Shown: positions 1-9,982, numbered from the stretch's first letter. The stretch is 64,000 nt of DNA from CAINVV01 sp037129695 (GCA_037129695.1 JBAXUL010000003.1:1-64000); one strand, 5' to 3'. Made by a program: numbers and translations. Notes: generated by a model from the sequence alone, not told the origin.

Positions 1-3
1 CTT

Positions 4-30
4 CTTCGCGACCTTTGCGTGCTTTGCGCG
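4..30 (+). repeat. Three tandem CTTTGCGnn nonamers
   Basis: Three consecutive 9-base units read CTTCGCGAC, CTTTGCGTG and CTTTGCGCG. A very similar triplet lies on the minus strand at 53755-53781, and a degenerate copy at 56627-56644. All three sit in intergenic DNA and point toward the next downstream gene. I recall CTTTGCG-rich intergenic repeats in other Bacteroidota genomes but know no established name or function. Confidence 0.6.
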
Positions 31-156
31 AAACGACCGGCAGAATTTCTGAAAATCGGGAATTAGAATCAATGACATGTTTTTGTTCTGATCACTACCG
101 GCTTTAAACTGTTTCAACTTTTTACTATTTTAATGGCTGTTGTAATTACATTCTAA

Positions 157-2190
157 ATGATGAAAAAAGTAAATCAAACAACAAGGACCATTCTACTCTG
201 CCTCGCATTATTGGCGGGTTCCCGGCAGATGTCAGTCGCACAACTTCCAACAACCGGAAAGCTTCCTGATCTCTCAAAATCAAAATTTTATACTGATTCG
301 CGACCGTGGACCCGCTGGTGGTGGTTCGCTTCGGAGATCCGAAAAAAGGATCTGGCAGACAATCTGGGCTGGCTGAAGGAAAACGGATTTGGAGGCGTCG
401 AAATTGCCTGGGTTTATCCTTTGAACAGGATGAAAAAAGATACCCTCAACTATACCCCCCGTCAGAAATGGCTGAGCAGCGACTGGTCAGATATGGTATC
501 CTATGCCAAACATTGTGCAGACAGTCTGGGATTGGGTTGTGATTTCACCTTTGGCTCTCTCTGGCCTTTCGGTGATCGTGAGGTGCCATTTAATGAAGCA
601 ACCATGAACATGGCAGATCCCACCTGGCGACAGGAAATTACCGCTTCATGGGATTATCCCGGAAAAGGTTACGTGATTGACCACCTCAACAGGGACGCTT
701 TTCTTCATTATGCCAAAAGAACCGGAGATGCGATCAAACCTGCCCTGAAAGGGTCTCTTTCCGGACTTTTCTGCGACTCATGGGAAGTGGAAACCAGGCA
801 GCTCGTCTCCAAAGGATTTCAGGAAAAATTCAGCGAACGGTACGGTTATTCCGTGACAGATTACCACGACAGCCTCTATTCCAACAGAATTCCCTACCCT
901 TCCACCCGCTACGATTACATGAAACTTTTGTCAGAATATGTGATCAATGGTTTTTACAGGCCATTCACCCAAAAAAGTCATGAACTTGGTGCTTATTCCA
1001 GGGTTCAGTGTGCCGGCGCTCCATGCGACATCCTTTCCTCCTACGCTTCTGTGGATATTCCTGAAAGTGAAGCACTGCTCTATGAACCCGAATACTCGAA
1101 CATCGTAGCATCTGCCGCCGGCTTGACCCGGAAACGGGTAGTGACCTCCGAAACTTTTACCTGCCTCTATGGCTGGCCCCGCGACCATCATTCCGAAGAG
1201 CAGACAGCAGACCTGAAACTGGTAGCTGATGCGGTCTTTGCCAACGGAGTAAATCACATTATCTGGCACGGAAAACCACTCAATCCGGCCGGTCTGGATA
1301 CCGTTAAATTTTATGCTTCCGTCCATGTGGGAAAAAGTGGTTCTCTTGCTCCAGAGATTCCTGCCTTTAACCAATACATGCAAAAAGTATCCGGGTACCT
1401 GAAAAAAGGCGTTTCGCTTTCCAAAGTAGCAGTCTATCTGCCAACAGAAGATACCTGGATTGCTGGTGAACTTCCGGTGGAGAAGCAGTTTATCTGGGCC
1501 TGGGGTGCCTATGAACACCGTTACACCTATTTGCCAAAGGAACTCAAGGCCTGGCGGCCATTATGGATCAACGGAGAATTTCTTCAGAATGCAGATTTCC
1601 GCGATGGAATTCTTCACGCAGGAGATCTCTCCTTTTCGGCTTGCTATGTCGACGTTCAATTCATGGATATTTCTGCCTTGCAAAGGTTGGTTGAACTTGC
1701 AGGGAAGGGCCTTCCTGTCTGTTTGAGGCGGGAACCTGCAGAACCCGGTTTTCACCCGTTGGGAAAGGAATACAGATCGCTGCTGGAGCAACTGAAATCA
1801 ATGAAGAATGTGAAAACTTCCTGGCAGGAAATGACTCACAATTCCCCCCTTGTCACCGGAAGTGAAAAGACAGATTTCTGGTGCAGACAGACATCCGAAG
1901 GTTTGACCATTTTCTTTGCCAATCCGCATTCACAGCGACTGACATTCCCACTTGAATACGGGCAGTCATTGAATTCCAAAACCGATACACTCTCCATTCA
2001 AATCAACTACATGGGTAAAATAATTCCATATACGCTTCAATTTCAACCCTATCAGTCCATTTTAGTCCGGGTTGGGAATGATGGAATCGTTTCACCTGTA
2101 GACATCGAATTCATACCCAAAACCCCAACGTACCTACCCAGAGTCAAAACTGGGAAGGAAAAATGGGAAGTCGGTTATCAACAAAAATAG
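157..2190 (+). CDS. Exported glycoside hydrolase, GH106-like (alpha-L-rhamnosidase type)
   Basis: The protein has 677 residues and begins with a signal peptide (hydrophobic about 12-29), so it probably acts in the periplasm or on the surface. The RPWTRWWW motif at 49-56 followed by GFGGVEIAW at 77-85 is the N-terminal TIM-barrel signature I associate with GH106 rhamnosidases and their relatives. Acidic residues in CDSWEVE (D207, E210, E212) and SETFT (331-335) are candidate active-site positions. It is shorter than GH106 enzymes of about 900-1100 residues and lacks an obvious beta-sandwich tail, so the substrate is uncertain. The start is ATGATG; either ATG could be used. A methyltransferase gene follows after 10 bp. 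Confidence 0.7.
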   Translation: MMKKVNQTTRTILLCLALLAGSRQMSVAQLPTTGKLPDLSKSKFYTDSRPWTRWWWFASEIRKKDLADNLGWLKENGFGGVEIAWVYPLNRMKKDTLNYTPRQKWLSSDWSDMVSYAKHCADSLGLGCDFTFGSLWPFGDREVPFNEATMNMADPTWRQEITASWDYPGKGYVIDHLNRDAFLHYAKRTGDAIKPALKGSLSGLFCDSWEVETRQLVSKGFQEKFSERYGYSVTDYHDSLYSNRIPYPSTRYDYMKLLSEYVINGFYRPFTQKSHELGAYSRVQCAGAPCDILSSYASVDIPESEALLYEPEYSNIVASAAGLTRKRVVTSETFTCLYGWPRDHHSEEQTADLKLVADAVFANGVNHIIWHGKPLNPAGLDTVKFYASVHVGKSGSLAPEIPAFNQYMQKVSGYLKKGVSLSKVAVYLPTEDTWIAGELPVEKQFIWAWGAYEHRYTYLPKELKAWRPLWINGEFLQNADFRDGILHAGDLSFSACYVDVQFMDISALQRLVELAGKGLPVCLRREPAEPGFHPLGKEYRSLLEQLKSMKNVKTSWQEMTHNSPLVTGSEKTDFWCRQTSEGLTIFFANPHSQRLTFPLEYGQSLNSKTDTLSIQINYMGKIIPYTLQFQPYQSILVRVGNDGIVSPVDIEFIPKTPTYLPRVKTGKEKWEVGYQQK

Positions 2191-2200
2191 AATTCAACCA

Positions 2201-2827
2201 ATGGACGTCAGACAAGCATATGCTGAATGGGCAGAACAGTACGATTCGAATGAAAACAAGACCAGGGATCTTGAAGCATCCGCCTTAAAGGACAATTTAG
2301 CACAGCTTTCCTTTGATTCATGCCTTGAAATTGGATGCGGTACCGGAAAAAACACAGAATGGCTGCTCACACAAGCGAAGGAAATTTTAGCGGTAGACCT
2401 GACTGCCGAAATGCTGAACAAGGCTAAACAGAAAATTGAACAGGGAAATGTCAGATTTATTCAGGCCGACATCAATGATTCCTGGACATTTGTGACAAAA
2501 AAACATGACCTGTTGGTTTTCAGTCTGGTTCTCGAACACATTGAAAATCTGGATGCTGTTTTTGAAAAAGCATCAAATGCAGTAAAATCCGGAGGAACAG
2601 TTTACATTGGCGAACTTCATCCGTATAAGCAATATGCCGGAACAAAAGCCAGGTTTGAAACAGCCGAAGGAGTACAAATTGTTACGTGCTTCAACCATCA
2701 TCTGTCAGACTTTCTAGAACCAGCAAAAAAATCCGGTTTTGAATTAGCGGATATCAAAGAATATTTTGACGGAAATGACCATCAGTCAATACCCCGCATT
2801 TTAACCCTGTTATTCAGAAAGGTATGA
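2201..2827 (+). CDS. Class I SAM-dependent methyltransferase
   Basis: This 208-residue cytoplasmic protein has a Rossmann-type SAM-binding fold: motif I CLEIGCGTG (41-49), an acidic residue after strand 2 (AVDLTAEML) and LVLEHIENLDAVFEKA in the post-motif region. It matches small Methyltransf_11/25-type enzymes; the methyl acceptor cannot be deduced. The gene lies 10 bp after the glycoside hydrolase and overlaps the following VOC gene by four bases (ATGA), so the two are probably translationally coupled. Confidence 0.8.
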   Translation: MDVRQAYAEWAEQYDSNENKTRDLEASALKDNLAQLSFDSCLEIGCGTGKNTEWLLTQAKEILAVDLTAEMLNKAKQKIEQGNVRFIQADINDSWTFVTKKHDLLVFSLVLEHIENLDAVFEKASNAVKSGGTVYIGELHPYKQYAGTKARFETAEGVQIVTCFNHHLSDFLEPAKKSGFELADIKEYFDGNDHQSIPRILTLLFRKV

Positions 2828-3222
2828 TCAGATCCTTAGCCCATGTGGCACTCCTTGTCGATGATTATGACCGGGCCATTGAGTATTATCGCCATACCTT
2901 AAATTTCGCCCTTGTGGAAGATACGGTTTTGTCCGAAACCAAACGCTGGGTCCTTGTCGCACCCGGAGGAACAGGAGGATGTTCCATTTTGCTCGCGAAA
3001 GCGACAGATGATGAACAGAAAAGCAGGATCGGCAATCAAACGGGTAACCGAGTTTTTCTGTTTCTCTATTCTGATAATCTCCGGAGGGATTACCAGACTT
3101 TGCTCGACAACAAGGTGAGGATTATTCATCCTCCGCGGGTAGAGGCCTACGGTTCCGTTTTTGTGTTTAAGGATCTTTATGGAAATCTTTGGGATATGAT
3201 TGAGCCTAAAACAGATTTGTGA
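2824..3222 (+). CDS. VOC (glyoxalase/dioxygenase) family protein
   Basis: The 132-residue protein shows the paired beta-alpha-beta-beta-beta modules of the vicinal oxygen chelate fold. The first module starts with IRSLAHVALLVDDYDRAIEYYRHTL and the second ends with VFKDLYGNLWDMIEP, which carries the usual C-terminal glutamate metal ligand. H7 in the first strand is a plausible metal ligand. The substrate is unknown; family members include lactoylglutathione lyases, dioxygenases and resistance proteins. Its start codon overlaps the methyltransferase stop. Confidence 0.8.
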   Translation: MIRSLAHVALLVDDYDRAIEYYRHTLNFALVEDTVLSETKRWVLVAPGGTGGCSILLAKATDDEQKSRIGNQTGNRVFLFLYSDNLRRDYQTLLDNKVRIIHPPRVEAYGSVFVFKDLYGNLWDMIEPKTDL

Positions 3223-3324
3223 ACAGACAAATCTGCCGCGATTCCGGATCGCTCAGTAACCCATTCGATGACAGAATAAAGCATCAGAACATCACATTTC
3301 AACCAAAATTAACCTGATAACATC

Positions 3325-3780
3325 ATGACTCCCATTCCCCTCGAAATCGTGGCAGCCATTCAAATTCAAAAAACAACCCATGAGGTTTTTGAGGCCATCG
3401 TCGACCCCTTGAAAATGTCCAACTATTTCATTTCCAAAGGCAGCGGACGAATGGTAGAGGGCCAACAAATCATCTGGCAGTTCCCTGAATTTGATGCTGA
3501 ATTTCCCGTACGCATCGGAAAAACAGAGCAAGACAAATACATCTCCTATTATTGGGAAGTAGATCATTTGGAATTGTTCGTCGAAATAACCCTGACAACT
3601 GTTGCCATCGATCAGACATTGGTAAGAGTAACAGAGAAAAGCCGGAATAATGATGAAGCGGGAATCAAATGGTTAGGCCGAAATACAGAAGGTTGGGCCA
3701 ATTTTCTGGCCTGCCTGAAAGCCTGGCTCGAATATGGAATCAATCTGAGAAAAGGTGCTTTTGATTATTTAAAAACATAG
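3325..3780 (+). CDS. SRPBCC / AHSA1-like domain protein
   Basis: A 151-residue protein with the helix-grip (START-like) pattern: IQKTTHEVFEAIVDPLKMSNYF near the N-terminus, alternating beta strands, and a long C-terminal helix containing GWANFLACLKAWLEYG. The GW..FL..LK..LE pattern is typical of activator-of-Hsp90-like SRPBCC proteins, which bind hydrophobic ligands. No specific ligand can be named. It lies 2 bp before queG and is probably cotranscribed with it. Confidence 0.75.
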   Translation: MTPIPLEIVAAIQIQKTTHEVFEAIVDPLKMSNYFISKGSGRMVEGQQIIWQFPEFDAEFPVRIGKTEQDKYISYYWEVDHLELFVEITLTTVAIDQTLVRVTEKSRNNDEAGIKWLGRNTEGWANFLACLKAWLEYGINLRKGAFDYLKT

Positions 3781-3782
3781 AC

Positions 3783-4721
3783 ATGGAGCATTCTCCATCC
3801 ACTTTCAGCCATCTTATCAAAGCCAAATCCACGGAACTGGGTTTTTCGGCATGTGGAATCTCTCAGGCCAAACGGCTCAATGAGGACAGTGACAGGCTGA
3901 CCGACTGGCTGGCTGCCGGTTATCATGGAACCATGGCCTACATGGCCAATCACTTTGAAAAAAGGGTGAATCCGGCCGAATTGGTTGAAGGAGCCAGATC
4001 GGTGGTTTCAGTCCTGCTCAACTACTATACGGACAACAAACAGGAAGACCCGGATGCACCGGTTATTTCCAGGTATGCATTGGGCAAGGACTATCACCAT
4101 GTGGTGAAAGATAAGCTGCGCATTTTGCTCTCCTATATTCAGACTGAGCTTGCACCTTGTGCTGGGCGTGTATTTGCTGACTCTGCACCTCTGCTTGAAA
4201 AAACACTTGCCAGGGAGGCCGGACTTGGCTGGATCGGAAAAAATACACTGCTGATCAATCCCAAATTGGGGAGCTTCCTTTTTGTGGGTGAGCTGGTTCT
4301 GGATCTGGATCTGGATTATGATGAACCTTTCGGGAACAACCTTTGCGGTTCTTGCAGCCGGTGTATGGACAGTTGTCCTACTGGTGCCATCATTGCCCCT
4401 TCCTTGCTCGATGCCACCAAATGCATCTCTTACCTGACCATCGAAACCAGGGAAGAGATTCCGGAACATTTAACCGGAAGCCTTTCAAACAGGCTTGTGG
4501 GTTGTGACATCTGCCAGGAAGTATGTCCCTGGAACGGAAAAGCCACCCAAAATGAGGTTGCAGATTTTCTTCCCAAATCCGAATTACTGGGAAAGACAGC
4601 CGGGGAATGGAACATGCTGGATCAAACAGACTTCAATCGACTTTTTAAAGGTACTGCTGTCGAACGAACAGGATTTGACCGCATGAAAAGAACCCTTGGA
4701 CATCTATCCGGGTTAAAATGA
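3783..4721 (+). CDS. queG: Epoxyqueuosine reductase QueG
   Basis: The enzyme reduces epoxyqueuosine to queuosine in tRNA, the last step of queuosine synthesis, using cobalamin and two 4Fe-4S clusters. At 312 residues it is slightly shorter than some homologues but has all landmarks: the catalytic Asp in ADSAPLLE (D133), the cluster motif CGSCSRCMDSCP (C188, C191, C194, C198), C214, and CDICQEVCPW (C241, C244, C248). It lacks the C-terminal HEAT-like extension of the long form. The partner enzyme QueA of the same pathway is encoded at 26466-27527. The gene lies 2 bp after the SRPBCC gene. Confidence 0.93.
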   Translation: MEHSPSTFSHLIKAKSTELGFSACGISQAKRLNEDSDRLTDWLAAGYHGTMAYMANHFEKRVNPAELVEGARSVVSVLLNYYTDNKQEDPDAPVISRYALGKDYHHVVKDKLRILLSYIQTELAPCAGRVFADSAPLLEKTLAREAGLGWIGKNTLLINPKLGSFLFVGELVLDLDLDYDEPFGNNLCGSCSRCMDSCPTGAIIAPSLLDATKCISYLTIETREEIPEHLTGSLSNRLVGCDICQEVCPWNGKATQNEVADFLPKSELLGKTAGEWNMLDQTDFNRLFKGTAVERTGFDRMKRTLGHLSGLK

Positions 4722-4785
4722 TATTATCTTTACTTTGGAATGATTCTGGGTGCACACCAATCCGGAATCCAATCTTTATTTGGCA

Positions 4786-5610
4786 ATGATCGAACAACAA
4801 TGGACCTCAATCGACGGACTCGACCTCTACGGAATCCTCGACAAGCCCGCCCTCCCGCCAAGGGCTGTTCTGGTTTTCGTGCATGGGCATGGCACCCACA
4901 GCAGGAGATACGAAGAATGGTTCAGTACATTTGTTCATGAAGGCTTTGCAGTTATCTCCCTTGACCTCCGCGGTCATGGTCATTCGGGCGGAAAGCAGGG
5001 AACCATACACAGATATACCGAATACCTTGCCGATACTTCGCTGCTGATGCAGAAAGCAAGGGAAAATTTTCCGGGAGTGCCTGCCATATTGTACGGACAC
5101 AGCATGGGAGCCACCATCGTGATGTCCTATCTCGAACTGAAAAACAACCTGCCTGAAATGGCCATTCTGGCATCAGCATGGCTGGAACTCGCCCAACCTC
5201 CAGGAAAAATGAAGAGTTTGGCCATCTGGCTTGCAGATTCAATCTTTCCGCAGGTAACCATCAACACCGGACTCAAATCCAAAGATTTTGCCCCTACTTC
5301 TCCCAACGAACCTCCCAAAGAACGGGATCCGCTGATGCACAAAAGAATTTCAGCACGTTGCTTCAGGGAGGTGCAACGGGCAAGTAAAAAAATCAGTGCC
5401 GGGACTCTGCCCCACACGATCCCCCTACTTTTCATGCATGGCACCCATGACAAAGTTTCAATACCTGCTGCAACAGAGAGGCTGGCAAAAAGTCTGCCCG
5501 GAAAGGTTACCTACCGCGAATGGCCTGAAGGACCACACCAGCTGCATGCCTGGGATCAAAATGACAAGGTGACTCATTTTACCATCGAATGGATAAACGA
5601 ACAGCTATGA
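4786..5610 (+). CDS. Alpha/beta hydrolase, monoacylglycerol lipase-like
   Basis: The protein (274 residues from this ATG) has the oxyanion-hole motif FVHGHGTHS, the nucleophile elbow GHSMG, a candidate acid in HGTHDKVS and a candidate histidine in EGPHQLHAW, so a complete Ser-Asp-His triad is plausible. This arrangement matches the hydrolase_4 / lysophospholipase group acting on monoacylglycerols or similar esters. An in-frame GTG at 4750 would add 12 residues; I prefer the ATG because the extension is not conserved-looking. There is no signal peptide. The gene overlaps the following GSCFA gene by four bases. Confidence 0.8.
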   Translation: MIEQQWTSIDGLDLYGILDKPALPPRAVLVFVHGHGTHSRRYEEWFSTFVHEGFAVISLDLRGHGHSGGKQGTIHRYTEYLADTSLLMQKARENFPGVPAILYGHSMGATIVMSYLELKNNLPEMAILASAWLELAQPPGKMKSLAIWLADSIFPQVTINTGLKSKDFAPTSPNEPPKERDPLMHKRISARCFREVQRASKKISAGTLPHTIPLLFMHGTHDKVSIPAATERLAKSLPGKVTYREWPEGPHQLHAWDQNDKVTHFTIEWINEQL

Positions 5611-6602
5611 TCAATTTTCGTACAGAAGTAGCCATACCGAAGATTTCTTTGCAACTTTCCTACCGTCGGAACATCATGATGGTTGGTTCCTGCTTTACGG
5701 AAAACATCGGCAACAACCTGAATAATCTATGCTTTCCTGTAGAAACCAACCCTTGCGGAATACTATACAATCCTGCCTCCATCGCCGGATGCATCGATCT
5801 GCTGGTCAACGAAAAACTTTGCCGGACTTCAGACCTTTTCTTTGCCAACGAATTATGGAACAACTTCTACTTCCACAGCCGCTTTTCCCATCCCGACAAA
5901 GAAACCGCTCTGAACCTGATGAACAGCTCGCTCACTCATGCGGCCACTCATCTGCGAACTGCTTCGCATCTTTTCGTGACTTTCGGAACCTCCTGGGTCT
6001 ACCGCGAAAATGAGAAAGGAACCATCGTGGGAAATTGCCACAAACTACCGGCAAGCAGTTTCAAACGTGAAAGACTGTCGGTTGAGGAGATGGCAGGCCA
6101 ATGGATTGATTTGCTCGACGGCCTTTTTTCGATCAATCCTAAGATAAAAATCATATTGACCGTGAGCCCGATACGTCACCTCAAGGATGGCAGTTACGAA
6201 AATCAGGTAAGCAAATCCGGGCTCTTTCTGCTGGTCGACCAACTGATAAACCAATATGGATCAGGCAGAATGATCTATTTTCCTTCCTACGAACTGGTGA
6301 TGGACGAATTACGCGACTACCGGTTTTATGCCAGTGACATGTTGCACCTGAGCGAAACCGCCATTGCTTTCGTACAGGAAAAATTCAACGGGGCTTTTCT
6401 GGATATGGAAAGCAAGGAGATCAGCCTGAAGGTGGAGAAAATAGTTAGAGCACTGGCTCACAAACCATTTACAACAGATAATTCTGCCTACCAAAATTTA
6501 CTTTCCAGATTACTGGAAGAAGTATCTCAACTTTCAGCCGATTATCCGTGGGCAAATTTTAAAAAATTAACAGTTGATCTCCTTCAAAAAATGGAGATGT
6601 AA
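5607..6602 (+). CDS. GSCFA domain protein
   Basis: The hallmark GSCFTENIG motif stands near the N-terminus (MVGSCFTENIGNNL), which defines the GSCFA family (PF08885). The family resembles SGNH/GDSL esterases, with the serine in the GSC motif as likely nucleophile and the DxxHLSE-like segment (SDMLHLSETA) as likely Asp/His pair. Function is undetermined in the literature I know. The chosen start is the ATG that overlaps the upstream TGA (ATGA); an in-frame ATG at 5589 would add six residues. Coupling to the hydrolase suggests two esterases acting in one process, which is inference. Confidence 0.82.
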   Translation: MINFRTEVAIPKISLQLSYRRNIMMVGSCFTENIGNNLNNLCFPVETNPCGILYNPASIAGCIDLLVNEKLCRTSDLFFANELWNNFYFHSRFSHPDKETALNLMNSSLTHAATHLRTASHLFVTFGTSWVYRENEKGTIVGNCHKLPASSFKRERLSVEEMAGQWIDLLDGLFSINPKIKIILTVSPIRHLKDGSYENQVSKSGLFLLVDQLINQYGSGRMIYFPSYELVMDELRDYRFYASDMLHLSETAIAFVQEKFNGAFLDMESKEISLKVEKIVRALAHKPFTTDNSAYQNLLSRLLEEVSQLSADYPWANFKKLTVDLLQKMEM

Positions 6603-6697
6603 ATTTTTTTTAACGAAACCTTTGCTTAATTTTAACCTATCTGCCGAAAATTTAATCTTACCTTACGGCCATTCAATTTCTTAACTGTTCGTAAATT

Positions 6698-8659
6698 ATG
6701 GGATATCTGCATTTTGATAAAGATAAACTGGTCAATTTATCCTATTCACTGGAACGTGAAACCTTGCGGACCAATCGGGGAGGAGCCTATTCATCCACCA
6801 CACTGGCAGGATGCAATACGCGCAAATACCACGGATTACTTGTTGTTCGTTTAGATGAACTGGATGGTGGCAAACATGTGCTGCTCTCCACCCTTGATGA
6901 GACTGTCATTCAGCATGAAGCACAGTTTAACCTCGGGATTCACAAATTTCCCGGCGACTTTTACGAACCAAAGGGTCACAAATATATTCGGAATTTTGAA
7001 TTTGATACCATTCAGAAACATACTTACCGTGTAGGCGGAGTGGTTCTGACCAGAACCAGGTTACTGGTTGAACATGAAAATCAAATATTGATCAAATATA
7101 CGCTTGAAGAGGCAACAAGTCCGACGAAGTTGCGTTTCAAGCCATTTATGGCATTCAGAAGCGTTCATTCACTCAGTAAGGCAAATCTCTACGCCAATTC
7201 AAAATATACACCTGTAACCAACGGAATAAGGATGAAACTGTATGACAGCTATCCCGATTTCTTCATGCAGTTGTCAAAAGAGTGCGAATTTATACCTGTA
7301 CCGGACTGGTTCAAAAATATCGAATACATCAGGGAACAGGAGAGAGGTTATGAATTTCAGGAAGATCTATTTGTTCCCGGGTATTTTGAAGTAGCCATCC
7401 AAAAGGGTGAATCCATCATTTTCTCTGCCTCCACAACCGAACAGAAACCTGCAGGATTCCTGAAGAGATACGAAAGCGAGAAAAAATTACGCATCCCAAG
7501 AGACTCTTTTATCAACTGCCTCAACAACTCAGGTTTGCAATTTCTATGGGAAAGACAGGATGGCATTGACCTCATTGCAGGCTATCCCTGGTACGAATCC
7601 ATTACCAGACAAACTTTGATTGCATTAAACGGCATCTTCCTGAGCAGGGGTGATGTCAAAAATTTTGAAGCTGTTTTGCAGACCAATCTGAACCGGTTAA
7701 AGAACGGTTTACTGCCCAAATATGCGGGTCAGGAAAGTTTTTTTGACGCTGCGGATGCCCCATTGCTGGTTTTTACAGCATTGCAGAGCCTCGAAAAAAT
7801 CAAAACTGCCAAAGATATCTGGAATACCTACGGCAATTCGCTGAAAGAAATATTGGTCAACTACCGTGAAGGCACAGATTTCAACATCCACATGCTCGAA
7901 AACGGTTTGATACATGCCAAAAAAGAGGGGGTTGCACTCACCTGGATGGATGAATACATCAACGGAGAGCCTGTGACACAGAGGGGAGGTTTGACGGTTG
8001 AAGTAAATGCCTTGTGGTACAATGCGGTATCTTTTGCGTTGTTATTGGCAGAAGCCGCCGGCGACAAGTCCTTTGTGAAAGAGTGGAAAAATCTTCCGGC
8101 ACGCATAGCTGAATCATTCCTATCCCATTTTTGGAACGAAGAACGCAATCAGCTGGCTGATTTTATCGATGGAGATTATACAGACTGGTCAATACGTCCA
8201 AATATGCTTCTGGCGGCAGCTCTGGAAATTTCTCCTTTGTCCCGTACCCAGAAAAAAATGATCATCAGCACCGTTCGCAATGAACTCCTGACACCGGTCG
8301 GAATTCGTACGCTTACACCCAACGATTCTGCCTACAAGGGAATGTCAGGTGAGCGGGCAAATGATTTTTCAGAAGCGGCACACCAGGGAACTGTTTACCC
8401 TTACCTGATCTATCCATTTGTGAAAACTTACCTGGAAGTTCACAAATCGGGCGGTCTTTCTTTTGCTAAAAATTGCCTGGAAGGCTTTAAAAACGAAATG
8501 TCCGAAAATTGTATCGGAACCCTCTCTGAATCATATGAAGGGAATCCTCCTCACACTGCCAAAGGTTCAATATCACAGGCCTGGAATGTGGCGGCTGTGA
8601 TTATGGCCACGAAACTGACAGAGAAATTGGATGAAGAAATAAAATCAAAAGCTAACTAA
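6698..8659 (+). CDS. Glycogen debranching enzyme (amylo-alpha-1,6-glucosidase type)
   Basis: The 653-residue protein has the N-terminal debranching domain (RTNRGGAYSSTTLAGCNTRKYHGLLV at about 23-48) and a C-terminal (alpha/alpha)6 GH133-type domain with motifs such as GYPWYES, TRGGLTVEVNALWYNA and SEAAHQGTVYPYLIYP. The family hydrolyses alpha-1,6 branch glucose from limit dextrins in the cytoplasm. It is first in a tight run with a synthase-like glycosyltransferase (9 bp) and a GH57 protein (24 bp), an order I recall from other Bacteroidota. A possible -7 element (AACCTTTG, one mismatch) lies at 6617-6624. Confidence 0.9.
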   Translation: MGYLHFDKDKLVNLSYSLERETLRTNRGGAYSSTTLAGCNTRKYHGLLVVRLDELDGGKHVLLSTLDETVIQHEAQFNLGIHKFPGDFYEPKGHKYIRNFEFDTIQKHTYRVGGVVLTRTRLLVEHENQILIKYTLEEATSPTKLRFKPFMAFRSVHSLSKANLYANSKYTPVTNGIRMKLYDSYPDFFMQLSKECEFIPVPDWFKNIEYIREQERGYEFQEDLFVPGYFEVAIQKGESIIFSASTTEQKPAGFLKRYESEKKLRIPRDSFINCLNNSGLQFLWERQDGIDLIAGYPWYESITRQTLIALNGIFLSRGDVKNFEAVLQTNLNRLKNGLLPKYAGQESFFDAADAPLLVFTALQSLEKIKTAKDIWNTYGNSLKEILVNYREGTDFNIHMLENGLIHAKKEGVALTWMDEYINGEPVTQRGGLTVEVNALWYNAVSFALLLAEAAGDKSFVKEWKNLPARIAESFLSHFWNEERNQLADFIDGDYTDWSIRPNMLLAAALEISPLSRTQKKMIISTVRNELLTPVGIRTLTPNDSAYKGMSGERANDFSEAAHQGTVYPYLIYPFVKTYLEVHKSGGLSFAKNCLEGFKNEMSENCIGTLSESYEGNPPHTAKGSISQAWNVAAVIMATKLTEKLDEEIKSKAN

Positions 8660-8668
8660 ACCAAAAAT

Positions 8669-9958
8669 ATGAAGGTATTGATGTTTGGATGGGAATTTCC
8701 CCCTCATATAAGTGGAGGTTTAGGTACGGCAAGTTTCGGCCTGACCAGGGGGTTGGCTCAATTTGAGGATATTGAAGTGCTCTTCGTCGTACCAAAGGCT
8801 TATGGCGACGAAGATGACACGGCGGTCAAGAAGATTATCGGGGCCAACGAGGTCACCATCACACGGAAACATGTGAATGTTCACAATACAGATCATCAGA
8901 TTGATGTCACGGAAGTACATACCAACCTGATTCCGTACGCTGAACCTGAAGAGTTCTGGCAGTTAACGCAACAGCGACTTTCCTCGTCCACACGTTTTGT
9001 GCAGACAGATGCCCAGGGAAAAATTCCATTCTCGGGAAAATATGGGGCGAATCTTCTCGAAGAGATCGCCAATTATGCCATTGTAGCCGAATACATCGGT
9101 CGGGAGTACGATTTTGATGTGATTCATGCACACGACTGGCTTGCCTATCCTGCAGGCATTGCGGCGAAACGGGTAAGTGGAAAACCTCTGGTGATACACG
9201 TTCACGCGACAGATTTTGACCGCAGCGGCGGCAGTGTCAATCCCAAAGTCTATGCCATGGAGCGTGAAGGGATGGAAATAGCAGATCAGATTATTACCGT
9301 CAGTAACCTGACTAAAAAAATTGTCATCGAAAAATATGGCATCGACCCAAAAAAGATAACTACGGTATACAACGCGGTTGAGCCAGTCGAAAACAAGGAT
9401 ACAGAATTGTCCAAAAGAGGGATCAATGAGAAGATCGTCACCTTTTTAGGACGTATCACCATGCAAAAAGGTCCTGAATATTTCATCGAAGCAGCGTACC
9501 AGGTGCTGAAACGCACTGACAACGTGCGCTTCGTAATGGCCGGGAGTGGCGACATGATGGAAAAAATGATCAGGAGAACGGCCCGGCTGGGAATTTCCGA
9601 CAGGTTTCATTATACCGGATTCCTTCACGGTGACGACGTCTTCGACATGTTCCGCATGAGTGATGTCTACGTGATGCCCTCAGTTTCTGAACCCTTCGGC
9701 ATTTCGCCACTGGAAGCAATGATGACAGATGTACCTGTGATCATCTCCAAGCAATCCGGCGTTGCCGAGATTCTGACGCATGCCATTAAGGTGGATTTTT
9801 GGGACATTAATGCCATGGCGGATGCCATCTACGGAATCATTAAATACCCGGCACTTCCTGCCATGTTCAGAAAATTCGGCAGGGTAGAGGTCGACAATCT
9901 GCAATGGAAACATTCAGCAGCCCATGTACGCGAAGTATACAAGAAAGCAATCAGATAA
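8669..9958 (+). CDS. GT4-family glycogen/starch synthase-like glycosyltransferase
   Basis: The 429-residue protein begins with MKVLMFGWEFPPHISGGLGTASFGL, the donor-loop region of GT5/GT4 synthases, contains VIHAHDWLAYPAGIAAK, and ends with the GT-B E-x7-E motif EPFGISPLEAMMTDVPVI. It is shorter than bacterial GlgA (about 477 residues) and closer to the GT4 enzymes found with debranching enzymes in Bacteroidota and archaea, so it probably elongates alpha-1,4-glucan using a nucleotide sugar. Donor preference (UDP- or ADP-glucose) cannot be read from the sequence. It is the middle gene of the glycogen operon. Confidence 0.85.
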   Translation: MKVLMFGWEFPPHISGGLGTASFGLTRGLAQFEDIEVLFVVPKAYGDEDDTAVKKIIGANEVTITRKHVNVHNTDHQIDVTEVHTNLIPYAEPEEFWQLTQQRLSSSTRFVQTDAQGKIPFSGKYGANLLEEIANYAIVAEYIGREYDFDVIHAHDWLAYPAGIAAKRVSGKPLVIHVHATDFDRSGGSVNPKVYAMEREGMEIADQIITVSNLTKKIVIEKYGIDPKKITTVYNAVEPVENKDTELSKRGINEKIVTFLGRITMQKGPEYFIEAAYQVLKRTDNVRFVMAGSGDMMEKMIRRTARLGISDRFHYTGFLHGDDVFDMFRMSDVYVMPSVSEPFGISPLEAMMTDVPVIISKQSGVAEILTHAIKVDFWDINAMADAIYGIIKYPALPAMFRKFGRVEVDNLQWKHSAAHVREVYKKAIR

Positions 9959-9982
9959 ATTACATCGATAATAGTTCAAACC

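Noticed and set aside
931..1518. Minus-strand open frame of 195 codons inside the glycoside hydrolase gene
   Set aside because: Shadow of a strongly conserved coding frame; no family resemblance and no promoter or start context.
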